A DNA stretch of 48,191 nucleotides from Actinomadura montaniterrae (lineage in GTDB: Bacteria > Actinomycetota > Actinomycetes > Streptosporangiales > Streptosporangiaceae): the NCBI RefSeq assembly GCF_008923365.1, contig NZ_WBMR01000055.1:1-48191 (forward strand). The letters are read 5' to 3'. The notes below the pieces were generated by a model that saw only the letters and a list, made by a program, of their open reading frames with translations, was not told the origin of the DNA and did no database searches. This document shows positions 31,376 through 38,914 of the stretch, one piece after another. The number at the start of each line of letters is the position of its first letter. Position 1 is the stretch's first letter. The position numbers and the translations under genes were made by a program.

Positions 31376-32932
31376 ATGACCTCAATGATCCTCGCCCCTC
31401 CCGGGCGATCACCCGGAGACGGCGCGGAGCTGGCCGCGCGGCTGATCCCTGAAGAGGAGATGCGGCCGTGGTCGGTGGACGACGTCCGCGCGCTGCCGTC
31501 GTTCGCGAGCAAGATGCGCGAGTGCGAGCGGATCTGCGGCGTCCCCTACAGCGAGACCCCGCACGAGATCCAGGACGCCCTGGTGCTCCGCCGCCTCGGC
31601 CAGATGATCAACACGGTGCTGCTCAACCCGCTGTGGCGCGAGCGGCTGGCCGCCTCCGGCGTCACCGGCGCGCCCACCACCTACGAGGAGTGGGAGCGGG
31701 TGCCGCTGTCGGACAAGACCGTCCAGCGCGACATGTTCATGGGCGCCCGCCCCGGCATGGTCGTGCCGCTCGGGCACGGCGGGTTCGAGGTGGTCGCCAG
31801 CGGCGGCACCAGCGACGGGATGCCGCTGGAGATCGTCTACTCGCTGCGGGAGCTGCGCGACACCTACCGGATCGCGGGCGCCTTCATGGGCGCCTACCAG
31901 CTCCGCGACCACCTGCCCGGCGGCGACCCCAGGTGGCTGTTCACCAACCTCGCCGACTACCAGATGTGGAGCAGCGGGACGATGGTCGGCGGCGTCCTGC
32001 AGCAGGTCCCCGGCGTGAACTACATCGGCGCCGGGCCCGTCACCGCGCCGGTGCTGCAGCACATGTTCTCCTACCCCGGCCCCAAGGCCATGATGGGGAT
32101 CTCGGCGGGCATCGCGATCCTCGGCGACCTCGGCGCCGGGCTGAGCCGGGAGGCGCGCGAGAGCTTCCGCGTCGCGATGTACGGCAGCGGCGTGCTGCCG
32201 CACCGCAAGCGCGCCGAGCTGCGCGCCGTCTACCCCAACGTCGCCATCCTCAGCTACTTCGCCGCCACCCAGGCCGAGACGATCGGGCTCCAGCTCCGCG
32301 ACGACTCGCCCTGGCTGGCCGCCGTCCCCGGCCTGCACCTGGTCGAGATCGTCGACGAGCACGGCCGCGCCGTCGCCGAGGGGGAGGAGGGCGAGCTGGT
32401 CGTCACCCGGCTGCACGCGCACGAGGCGCCGCTGCTGCGGCTCAAGCTCGGCGACCGGATGATCCGCCGGCCCGCCCTCGACGGGCCCGGGCTGAAGACC
32501 GGCCGGTTCGAGTTCGCCGGCCGCACCGGCGACGTCCTGCACATCAACGACAGCCAGTACTCGGCCGCGCTCGCCTACGCCGCCGTCCGGGAGGACCTGC
32601 GCACGGCCACCGGCGTCGACCTGGACGAGGCCGCCCACGACGTGCAGTTCGTCAACCACCGCGAAGGCAAGACCATCACGCTGCTCGCCGCCGTCGACGA
32701 CGCCGACGGCCTCGCGCACGCGGTGTCCGCCGTGCTCGGGCCGTCCGGCGTCCAGCGGGTGTTCGCCGGCGCGCTGCCCCGCTCCCTGTCGCTGTTCAAC
32801 GACCGGGAGGCCACCCAGGCGGCGGTCGAGCGCACCGGCTACCGCTTCCACCTCGCGTTCGTGCCCCGCTCGTCCCCCGAGATCGAGCGGACGGCCGTCG
32901 GCAAGGTCCCCCTGGTCCGCGACCGGGGGTGA
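31376..32932 (+). CDS. PaaK/CapK-like adenylate-forming enzyme
   Basis: Encodes 518 residues, with AGGAG before the ATG. It is an ANL-superfamily enzyme of the phenylacetate-CoA ligase/CapK type: the P-loop-like ASGGTSDGMPLEIVYS (near residue 143), AATQAETIG corresponding to the A5 region, GRTGDVLHIN to the A8 hinge and a C-terminal TAVGKVPLV supplying the expected catalytic Lys. It should activate a carboxylate as an acyl-AMP, but the acceptor (CoA, amine or protein) is unknown. Position between a decarboxylase (amine producer) and four small proteins suggests amide formation or protein modification; this is inference. Confidence 0.82.
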   Translation: MTSMILAPPGRSPGDGAELAARLIPEEEMRPWSVDDVRALPSFASKMRECERICGVPYSETPHEIQDALVLRRLGQMINTVLLNPLWRERLAASGVTGAPTTYEEWERVPLSDKTVQRDMFMGARPGMVVPLGHGGFEVVASGGTSDGMPLEIVYSLRELRDTYRIAGAFMGAYQLRDHLPGGDPRWLFTNLADYQMWSSGTMVGGVLQQVPGVNYIGAGPVTAPVLQHMFSYPGPKAMMGISAGIAILGDLGAGLSREARESFRVAMYGSGVLPHRKRAELRAVYPNVAILSYFAATQAETIGLQLRDDSPWLAAVPGLHLVEIVDEHGRAVAEGEEGELVVTRLHAHEAPLLRLKLGDRMIRRPALDGPGLKTGRFEFAGRTGDVLHINDSQYSAALAYAAVREDLRTATGVDLDEAAHDVQFVNHREGKTITLLAAVDDADGLAHAVSAVLGPSGVQRVFAGALPRSLSLFNDREATQAAVERTGYRFHLAFVPRSSPEIERTAVGKVPLVRDRG

Positions 32933-32958
32933 CGCCGGGCAACGGGCGGACCCGGCCC

Positions 32959-33036
32959 GGACCGCACCGCCGGAAAACCGCACCGCCCGGATAGCACACC
33001 GCCCGGAAACCGCACCGCCCGGAAACCGCACCGCCC
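32959..33036 (+). repeat. Tandem repeat, about five units of 13-17 bp
   Basis: Units related to GGAAACCGCACCGCCC run from 32959 to 33036. The last two units (33005-33020 and 33021-33036) are identical, two earlier ones vary by small changes, and the first is a short 13-bp form. The array fills most of the spacer before the first PixA-like gene and ends 5 bp before its AGGAG ribosome site. It may be a recent slippage expansion or an mRNA element. Confidence 0.75.
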
Positions 33037-33051
33037 AGAACAGGAGTGCCA

Positions 33052-33492
33052 GTGAATCCGCACGTCAACATCGTCGTCCTCGTGGACGCCGTCGGGGCCC
33101 TCTCGGACAGGACCCTGCACAACGGCAACCTCTCCCTGGTGGACGACGGCTCCTTCGACAGCCCCGGCCAGGGCACCGTCGACCTGTGCACCATCGTCGT
33201 GCCGGGACAGGTCGTGAAGTGGACCGCGGTCGCGGTGGACGTCCAGACCACCGCCGAGATCTCCGCCATCACCTTCCTGCCGCCCGGCGGCGGCTCCGAG
33301 CCCGCCGCGGCGCCCGAGGCGCGGGGCGGGCAGGCGGGCGGCGGCGAGAACCTGGACCTCGAGGTCTGGGAGGGGATCGTCCCCGGCCATCTCGTGCGCG
33401 GCGTGCCCTACCGGTACCGGCTCGAGGTGCAGATGCACGAGGGCCGCAACAGCGTCCTGCACATCGACACGCCCGCGCTGATGTGCGCGTGA
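33052..33492 (+). CDS. PixA/AidA-like small protein 1
   Basis: Encodes 146 residues from GTG 33052, with AGGAG 5 nt upstream; the GTG at 33046 overlaps that site. The N-terminus HVNIVVLVDAVGAL and the SPGQGTVDLCTIVVPG core resemble the PixA/AidA inclusion-body protein family (PF12306). A Gly/Ala-rich loop follows, then the PYRYRLEVQMHEG strand shared with its neighbours. It has no signal peptide or TM segment, so it is cytoplasmic and probably all-beta. Functions of this family are poorly known. It is first of four paralogues in tandem; the family match is by motif only. Confidence 0.78.
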   Translation: MNPHVNIVVLVDAVGALSDRTLHNGNLSLVDDGSFDSPGQGTVDLCTIVVPGQVVKWTAVAVDVQTTAEISAITFLPPGGGSEPAAAPEARGGQAGGGENLDLEVWEGIVPGHLVRGVPYRYRLEVQMHEGRNSVLHIDTPALMCA

Positions 33493-33520
33493 CCCGACCC
33501 GCGACCCGGAAGGGGCAGCC

Positions 33521-34274
33521 ATGGCCCAGCAGCAAGGGATCATCGTCCTCGTCGACATCGCCAACGCGCTCCAGTCCAGGACGCTGACCGGCAACGTCTA
33601 CTTCTTCGACAACATGAAGTTCCTCGGCTCGACCGGGCAGGGCACCGCGGACCTGGTGACCATCTGCCCCGGCACCTACTGGGCCGACGGCTCGCAGGCC
33701 ACCGAGCAGGTGCTGAACTGGCTGCCGGCCAGCCTCGGCTCCATCCCGCCGACCGTGCCGCGCGGCTACCACTCCGACCGCGCGGAGGCCACCGACCAGG
33801 AGGCGCTGGAGGAGATCGCCGGCGTCGCCGACCGGGCCGCCGACCCCTCGGTCGACACCGCCGCCGAGCTGGAGGGGCTGCGCCGCCGCGTCGGCGCCCG
33901 CGCCCGCGACCGGCAAGGTCCTCGACGTCACCGGCAACGTCGTCACCGGCGAGGGGCAGGCCTACAACCACCCCAACCCGGTGATCACCGACATCACCGG
34001 GCCCGCCGTGGAAGAGAAGATCATGTACCCGGCGCAGTACGGCTCGCCGGACATGGTGTCGGACGGCTGGTACTGGGCCGCGTCGGTCGACACGTCCCGT
34101 CCGGGCACCTACCGGTACACGATGCACGTCCAGCTGCACGAGCTGGTGTGGCGCAACGGCGAGCCGGCCTGGGAGCCGGTCGACTACACCTGCGACTCCG
34201 CCATCAGGGTCACCAGCGACCCCAAGCGCAACGCCTTCACCGGCGGGGGCCTCGGCGTGCTGCCGATGCCCTGA
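33521..34274 (+). pseudogene. PixA/AidA-like protein 2, interrupted by an apparent 1-nt frameshift
   Basis: ATG 33521 follows AAGGGG. The first about 120 residues (IIVLVDIANALQSRTLTGN; STGQGTADLVTICPG) read in one frame. The family's second half (TGKVLDVTGNVVTGEG, then GTYRYTMHVQLHE and a stop at 34274) is in the next frame. The switch falls between about 33870 and 33900, for example at the GGGG run 33874-33877, where one extra G would explain it. As written, the first frame runs on as Arg-rich nonsense to 34345 and overlaps the next gene. A sequencing or assembly error, a true mutation or programmed shifting are all possible. Joined, it would be about 250 residues, the largest paralogue. Confidence 0.7.
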
Positions 34275-34305
34275 GCCCCGCCGACCGACCCGAAACGGAG
34301 AGCCG

Positions 34306-34761
34306 ATGCCCAGCAAGGCCAAGCCGCCCGAGTCCCGGCCCGTGACGATCACCGCGGTGGTCGACCCGGTCGCCGCCCTCGCCACCGGAGAACTGGAGGG
34401 GAACCTCTTCCTGTACGACACGAACAAGACCGCCGGGTCCACCGGGTTCGGCACCGCGGACCTGCGCACCCGCGTCAGCTCCGGCGACACGCTGATCTGG
34501 AACGTCGTCGTGCTGGAGTGCGAGACCTACGCCGCCATCGACGGCATCGTCATCGACGACAAGATCTGCACGCCCGAACGGAAGGTGTACCCCGACACCG
34601 ACATCGTCTACTGGACCGGGACGGTGAAGCGGCACGTCGCCGAGCCCGTCCCGTACCGGCTGAAGTTCCGGCTCGGCACCGTCACCGAGCCGTTCGCCGT
34701 GTCGTCGCCGGCCCTGGTCGGCCAGGCCGCCGCAGGGGCCGCAGGGAAGGAGCGCCGATGA
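34306..34761 (+). CDS. PixA/AidA-like small protein 3
   Basis: Encodes 151 residues, with GGAG before the ATG. It carries VTITAVVDPVAALATGEL, the core STGFGTADLRTRVSSGDTL (Phe replaces the usual Gln of GQGT) and a terminal PVPYRLKFRLG strand. The pattern shared with its neighbours supports common descent. It is soluble, with an Ala/Gly-rich charged tail. It overlaps the next gene by 4 bp and starts 31 bp after the repaired end of paralogue 2. Confidence 0.78.
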   Translation: MPSKAKPPESRPVTITAVVDPVAALATGELEGNLFLYDTNKTAGSTGFGTADLRTRVSSGDTLIWNVVVLECETYAAIDGIVIDDKICTPERKVYPDTDIVYWTGTVKRHVAEPVPYRLKFRLGTVTEPFAVSSPALVGQAAAGAAGKERR

Positions 34762-35285
34762 CCACCGAGACCCGCGGCCAGCTCAACTCCGTCCAGCTGA
34801 ACGTCGTCACGCTGGTGAACATGGAACGGGCCTGCGAGACCGGCTCGCTCGACGACGCGCTGTTCATGATGGACAACAGCGTCGGCGGCGTCGGGCAGGG
34901 CACCGACCACCTGGAGACGATCTGCAAGCAGGGCCAGGTGGTCAACTGGATCATCCGGCCGATCGAAATGCACAAGCGGCCGGACGGCACCTGGCCGCCC
35001 ATGCCGAAGATCAACAACCTGGTGTTCCTCGACACCGAGCGGGGCGACGAGGAGGACGTCGCCGAGCAGCGGATCATGACCGAGCTCAAGATCTACGGGA
35101 TGCCGGACCTGATGCGCTCGCCCTACACGCCGATCTACTACTACTGGGCCGGGGCGATCCGCAGCACGGCGCGGCCCGGGCTGTACCGCTACCGGCTCGT
35201 CCTCGAACTGGAGCAGGACGGGACGAAGGAGAAGCTCTACCTGAACACCAGGAACCACGCGGCGCTGCGGGTCGTCGAGGTGTGA
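34758..35285 (+). CDS. PixA/AidA-like small protein 4
   Basis: Encodes 175 residues from an ATG overlapping the previous stop, with AAGGAG upstream. The N-terminus is LNVVTLVNMERACETGSL, the core is GVGQGTDHLETICKQGQVVNW and the C-terminal strand PGLYRYRLVLELEQDG; a Tyr-rich TPIYYYWAG precedes it. It is last of the four paralogues and is followed 2 bp later by a very strong hairpin that ends the operon. Confidence 0.8.
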   Translation: MTTETRGQLNSVQLNVVTLVNMERACETGSLDDALFMMDNSVGGVGQGTDHLETICKQGQVVNWIIRPIEMHKRPDGTWPPMPKINNLVFLDTERGDEEDVAEQRIMTELKIYGMPDLMRSPYTPIYYYWAGAIRSTARPGLYRYRLVLELEQDGTKEKLYLNTRNHAALRVVEV

Positions 35286-35287
35286 AC

Positions 35288-35338
35288 CCCGCCCGCGCGG
35301 GCCGGGACGGCGCGGCCGCCCCGGCCCGCGCGGGCGGG
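35288..35338. terminator. Bidirectional terminator with a 19-bp perfect stem
   Basis: Arms 35288-35306 and 35320-35338 pair perfectly around a 13-nt loop. The hairpin fills the gap between the PixA-like operon and the convergent asparagine synthase gene. Confidence 0.75.
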
Positions 35339-35342
35339 CGGG

Positions 35343-37145
35343 TCAGGCGAGGGCGGGGCGGTACTCGTCGAGCCAGTCGGCGAACGCCAGGGCGCGCTCG
35401 ATGGGCACGCGGTCGCGCTGGATGCTGGCCTTGCCGAGCGGCCGGTCGAGCGCCGCGCGCACCGCGTCCGGGTCGAGGAAGTCGCGGACGGGAGCGGAGG
35501 AGTCGGCGGCGACGGCGCGCAGCCGGTCGCGGACGGCCTGCTCGTAACCGGGGTTCTGGGTGGCGGGATAGGGGCTCTTGCGGCGCCGGACGACGGAGTC
35601 GGGGAGCACGTCGGCGACCGCGCCGCGCAGCAGGCTCTTCTCGCGGCCGTCGTAGGTCTTGTGCGACCACGGCGTGTTGAACACGTACTCGACGAGCCGG
35701 TGGTCGCAGAACGGGACGCGCACCTCCAGGCCGACGGCCATGCTCATCCGGTCCTTGCGGTCGAGGAGCAGCCGGACCATCCGGGTGAGGTGCAGGTAGC
35801 AGATCTCCCGCATGCGGCGCTCGCGCGGGGACGCGTCTGGCAGGTGCGGCACCTCGGTGAGCGCCTCGTGGTAGCGGTCGCGCTGGTAGGCGCCGGCCTT
35901 GGCGCGCAGGTCCGGGTCGAGCAGGTCGAGGCCCTGGCCGAGCGCCGCGGACGTCCACGGGAACGCGTCGGCGGCGACCGCGCCGGGGTCGTGGAACCAG
36001 CGGTAGCCGCCGAACACCTCGTCCGCGGACTCGCCGGACAGCGCGACCGTCGACTGCTTGCGGATCTCGGCGAACAGCAGGTACAGGGAGCTGTCCATGT
36101 CGCCCATCGCGGGCAGGTCGCGGGCGCGCAGCACGGTGCGCATCGCCTCGGGGGAGGCGAGCTGGTCGTTGCCGAGGACGACGTCGGAGTGGTCGCAGGC
36201 GACGTGCTCGGCGACGTCGTGGACGTACGGCCCGTCGGCCGTCTCGCGCAGGTCGTCGGGGACGAACCCGCCGGTCTCGTCCACGAAGTCGACCGCGAAG
36301 GAGCGGACGTGGTCGCGGCCGAGGGCCCGGTCGGCGAGCGCGGTCAGCGCGCTGGAGTCCAGGCCGCCGGACAGCAGCGTGCACAGCGGGACGTCGGAGA
36401 TCAGCTGCCGCTCGACGATGTCGTCGAGGAGCTCGCGGACGTGCCGGACGGTCGCCGGCACGTCGTCGGTGTGCTCGCGCGCGGTGAGCGCCCAGTACCG
36501 GCGGTCGGACGTGCCCTCGCGGGAGACGGTGACGGTGTGGCCGGGGATCACCTCGTGCATGCCCGTGAAGACGCCGTGGCCGGGGGTCTTGGCGTTGGTG
36601 AGGACCTCCAGCAGGCCCTCCTCGCCGACGCGGGCGGTGAAGTGCGGGTTGGCGAGGATCGCCTTCGGCTCGGATCCGAACAGGACGCCGTTCCCCGTGG
36701 GAGCGTAGAAGAGCGGCTTGATGCCCATGCGGTCGCGGCCGAGGAGCAGCTCCTCGCGGCCCGCGTCCCACAGCGCGAACGCGTACATGCCGTTGAGGCG
36801 GCCGGCGAAGTCCCCGCCCCATTCGAGGTAGGAGCGCAGGACGACCTCGGTGTCGCTGCGGGTCCGGAAGCGGTGGCCGTGTGCTTCGAGGTAGCGGCGG
36901 AGTTCGTGGAAGTTGTAGGTCTCGCCGCTGTAGACGAGGGTGGCGGGGCCCTCCGTCATCGGCTGGACGCCGCCCTCGATGTCGATGACGGCGAGGCGGC
37001 GGTGGCCGAGCGCGGCGTGCGGGCCCGTCCACAGGCCCTCGTCGTCGGGCCCGCGCCGGGCCATGGTCCGGGTCATCGCGAGCGCCGTGGCCCGCTCCTT
37101 GGTGAGGTCGCGTTCGTAGTCCACCCATCCGGCGATGCCGCACAT
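35343..37145 (-). CDS. asnB: Asparagine synthase (glutamine-hydrolysing), AsnB-type
   Basis: Encodes 600 residues. The N-terminal class II amidotransferase begins at Cys2 (MCGIAGWV), with RGPDDEG and LGHRRLAVID. The usual NGE of the glutaminase site reads SGE (YSGETYN), which I believe is common in this actinobacterial subgroup. The synthetase domain has the pyrophosphate loop SGGLDSS at residues 259-265 and a C-terminal SYPxTQNP-like end. It amidates aspartate, or another carboxylate, with ATP and glutamine. Its convergent place beside the PixA-like operon may be chance, although AsnB homologues also act in secondary metabolism. Confidence 0.9.
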   Translation of the reverse strand: MCGIAGWVDYERDLTKERATALAMTRTMARRGPDDEGLWTGPHAALGHRRLAVIDIEGGVQPMTEGPATLVYSGETYNFHELRRYLEAHGHRFRTRSDTEVVLRSYLEWGGDFAGRLNGMYAFALWDAGREELLLGRDRMGIKPLFYAPTGNGVLFGSEPKAILANPHFTARVGEEGLLEVLTNAKTPGHGVFTGMHEVIPGHTVTVSREGTSDRRYWALTAREHTDDVPATVRHVRELLDDIVERQLISDVPLCTLLSGGLDSSALTALADRALGRDHVRSFAVDFVDETGGFVPDDLRETADGPYVHDVAEHVACDHSDVVLGNDQLASPEAMRTVLRARDLPAMGDMDSSLYLLFAEIRKQSTVALSGESADEVFGGYRWFHDPGAVAADAFPWTSAALGQGLDLLDPDLRAKAGAYQRDRYHEALTEVPHLPDASPRERRMREICYLHLTRMVRLLLDRKDRMSMAVGLEVRVPFCDHRLVEYVFNTPWSHKTYDGREKSLLRGAVADVLPDSVVRRRKSPYPATQNPGYEQAVRDRLRAVAADSSAPVRDFLDPDAVRAALDRPLGKASIQRDRVPIERALAFADWLDEYRPALA

Positions 37146-37177
37146 GGAACGTCCCTTCTGACATGTGCGTCGTGCAG

Positions 37178-37207
37178 GTAACTGTCCTTCCTTACCTCAT
37201 TTGACAA
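37178..37207 (-). promoter_or_regulatory. Candidate asnB promoter
   Basis: Read on the minus strand, TTGTCA (37207-37202), an 18-nt spacer and AGTTAC (37183-37178) lie about 35 bp before the asnB start. The same AT-rich stretch carries TTGACA on the plus strand (37201-37206), which may serve the divergent rhodanese gene. Confidence 0.4.
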
Positions 37208-37322
37208 GAAACGAATCTGTAACGAACCTCACCGCCGCCCGCTCTTGCCATCTCGCCGTGACGAGCGGCGCCCACGCTGAGCTGGACGAGAGCATCATGG
37301 GCTCCCCTCCGGCCGAGCACCG

Positions 37323-37347
37323 GATTTCCTATTCGCTCAGTAGGGAA
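37323..37347. promoter_or_regulatory. ATTTCCTA-N9-TAGGGAAT inverted repeat before the rhodanese gene
   Basis: 8-bp arms with one mismatch end about 22 bp before the likely rhodanese start. It is a candidate operator in the asnB/rhodanese divergent gap. No other feature is seen between 37210 and 37320. Confidence 0.35.
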
Positions 37348-37368
37348 TCTGATGCCATGCTGGGGGAC

Positions 37369-37767
37369 ATGCCTCGCAGCATCGATGAGATCCTCGCCGC
37401 CGCCCGCGGGCGGCTCGACCGGCTCGACCCCCGCGCGGCGCACGCCGAGTCCGGCGCGGGCGCCCTGCTGGTGGACATCCGCCCGGCCGCGCAGCGGGCG
37501 GCCGAGGGTGAGATCCCCGGCGCCCTGATAGTCGAGCGGAACGTCCTGGAGTGGCGGTTCGACCCGCAGTCGGGCGCCCGCCTGCCGCAGGCCACCGGGC
37601 ACGACGTGCGCGTCATCGTGTTCTGCTCCGAGGGCTACACCTCGAGCCTCGCCGCGGCGTCCCTGCACGACCTCGGCCTGACCCGCGCCACCGACGTGGT
37701 CGGCGGCTTCAAGGCATGGCGCGACGCCGGCCTGCCCGCCACCGCGGGGAGTGACAGCGCCGGTTGA
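37369..37767 (+). CDS. Rhodanese-like domain protein
   Basis: Encodes 132 residues from ATG 37369 (MPRSIDEIL); ATG 37357 is also possible and has a better-spaced AGGGAA, while the longer frame from 37165 is unlikely. The domain has LLVDIRP near the start, the active-site loop CSEGYTSS with the catalytic Cys, and GGFKAWRDAGLP at the end. Single-domain rhodaneses move sulfane sulfur from thiosulfate or persulfides, or sense it. It diverges from asnB. The stop is 4 bp before the DeoR operator palindrome. Confidence 0.85.
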   Translation: MPRSIDEILAAARGRLDRLDPRAAHAESGAGALLVDIRPAAQRAAEGEIPGALIVERNVLEWRFDPQSGARLPQATGHDVRVIVFCSEGYTSSLAAASLHDLGLTRATDVVGGFKAWRDAGLPATAGSDSAG

Positions 37768-37771
37768 GGTC

Positions 37772-37790
37772 TTAACATCAGGGATGTTAA
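37772..37790. promoter_or_regulatory. DeoR operator palindrome TTAACATC-N3-GATGTTAA
   Basis: A perfect 19-bp palindrome centred about 60 bp before the DeoR start. Related TGTTA half-sites recur at 38658-38667 and 38771-38809 upstream of the ABC operon. This fits autoregulation and control of the operon by the DeoR protein. Confidence 0.65.
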
Positions 37791-37839
37791 CTTCCCCTCG
37801 ACCCGCCGCGCTCGCGGCGTCCGGACGGAGGAGCGGGGC

Positions 37840-38625
37840 ATGACCAACCGGCAGCGGCGGGGGCCCGCGCAACGCCAGGACGCGATCGCCGAGGCGGTCC
37901 TCGCCCAGGGCTCGGCGACCGCCGCCGAGCTGGTGGAGCGGTTCGGGGTCAGCCTGATGACCATCCACCGCGACCTCGACGAGCTGGAGCGGCAGGGCAT
38001 CGTCCGCAAGTACCGGGGCGGGGTCACCGCGCAGCGCTCGGGCGTCTTCGAGAGCAGCGTCGCCTACCGGGGCAAGTCGATGCGCGAGGAGAAGGAGGCG
38101 ATCGCCGCCGCCGCGGCGGAGCTGGTCGAGCCCGGCATGGCGATCATGCTGGACGACTCCACCACCGCGCTCGCGCTGGCCCGCCGGATCAAGGACGCCG
38201 GCCCGCTGACGATCGTCACCAACTTCCTCGACTGCCTCAACCTCCTCGCCCCCGTGCAGGGCGTCCGGCTGATCGCGCTCGGCGGCGACTACGACCCGCT
38301 GCACAACTCGTTCATGGGCGTCTCGTGCGTCGAGGCGATCGAGTCGCTGCAGGTCGACCTGTGCTTCGTGTCGACGTCGGCGGTGTCCGCGGGCAACGCC
38401 TGCCACCAGGAGCAGCGGGTCGTGGTGGTGAAGCGGGCGATGCTGCGCAGCGCAGTCCGCAACGTCCTGCTGGTGGACCACACGAAGCTGGGGCGCACCG
38501 CGCTGCACCGGGTGGCGCCGCTGGGCGAGTTCGAGCGCGTCATCACCGACGACGGGGCGTCCGCCGCGGCGCTCCGCGAGCTCGACCGGCACAAGGTCGA
38601 GTACGAGGTCGCCGCGCGCGCCTGA
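37840..38625 (+). CDS. DeoR/GlpR-family transcriptional regulator
   Basis: Encodes 261 residues, with GGAGGAG upstream of the ATG. The N-terminal HTH_DeoR (RQDAIAEAVLAQGSATAAELVERFGVS..., with MTIHRDLDELERQGIVRKYRGG) is followed by the DeoR sensor domain, which binds sugar phosphates (LDDSTTALALAR, TNFLDCLNLL, ALGGDYDP, DHTKLGRTALHRVAPL). Such proteins normally repress a sugar catabolic operon until its phosphorylated intermediate binds. The adjacent ABC/kinase operon is the obvious target. Confidence 0.92.
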   Translation: MTNRQRRGPAQRQDAIAEAVLAQGSATAAELVERFGVSLMTIHRDLDELERQGIVRKYRGGVTAQRSGVFESSVAYRGKSMREEKEAIAAAAAELVEPGMAIMLDDSTTALALARRIKDAGPLTIVTNFLDCLNLLAPVQGVRLIALGGDYDPLHNSFMGVSCVEAIESLQVDLCFVSTSAVSAGNACHQEQRVVVVKRAMLRSAVRNVLLVDHTKLGRTALHRVAPLGEFERVITDDGASAAALRELDRHKVEYEVAARA

Positions 38626-38657
38626 GCGCTCCTCCCGCCCGCCTTCCTGTGATGGGC

Positions 38658-38809
38658 GATGTTAGAACCAACACCACGGCGCCCCCTGCCGCCTAGAGGG
38701 TCCGCACGGTCGATATCGAGTTGTGACCTGGGGTGTTCCGCGGTCGCTTCGCCACCGGATCACGTCGGTGAATGTTAGTTAACGTCGCAGTATTGACACT
38801 TCTAACGTT
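38658..38809. promoter_or_regulatory. Cluster of TGTTA/TAACG half-sites upstream of the ABC operon
   Basis: GATGTTAGAA (38658-38667), TGTTAGTTAACG (38773-38784) and TTCTAACGTT (38800-38809) repeat the half-site of the DeoR palindrome. The last overlaps the spacer of the predicted promoter. Apart from these and that promoter, the 38626-38914 gap shows nothing else. Confidence 0.5.
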
Positions 38810-38822
38810 CTGGGTGTTACGT
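38793..38822 (+). promoter_or_regulatory. Candidate promoter of the sugar ABC operon
   Basis: A consensus TTGACA (38793-38798), an 18-nt spacer and TTACGT (38817-38822) lie about 90 bp before the binding-protein start, interleaved with DeoR-type half-sites. Confidence 0.5.
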
Positions 38823-38914
38823 TCTCCCCGCGACGGCCGGTCGGACCCGGCCCGGACGGCCGCCGCGCTGGATCGGCCGCCCTTTCCCACGGGCGCAGCA
38901 CCGAGGAGACCTCA

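Noticed and set aside
32959..33036. A CRISPR array.
   Set aside because: The units are contiguous 13-17-bp tandem repeats with no unique spacers and no cas genes nearby.
37165..37767. A longer, 200-residue rhodanese starting at 37165.
   Set aside because: The extra N-terminus has no family similarity, crosses likely promoter DNA and lacks a ribosome site.
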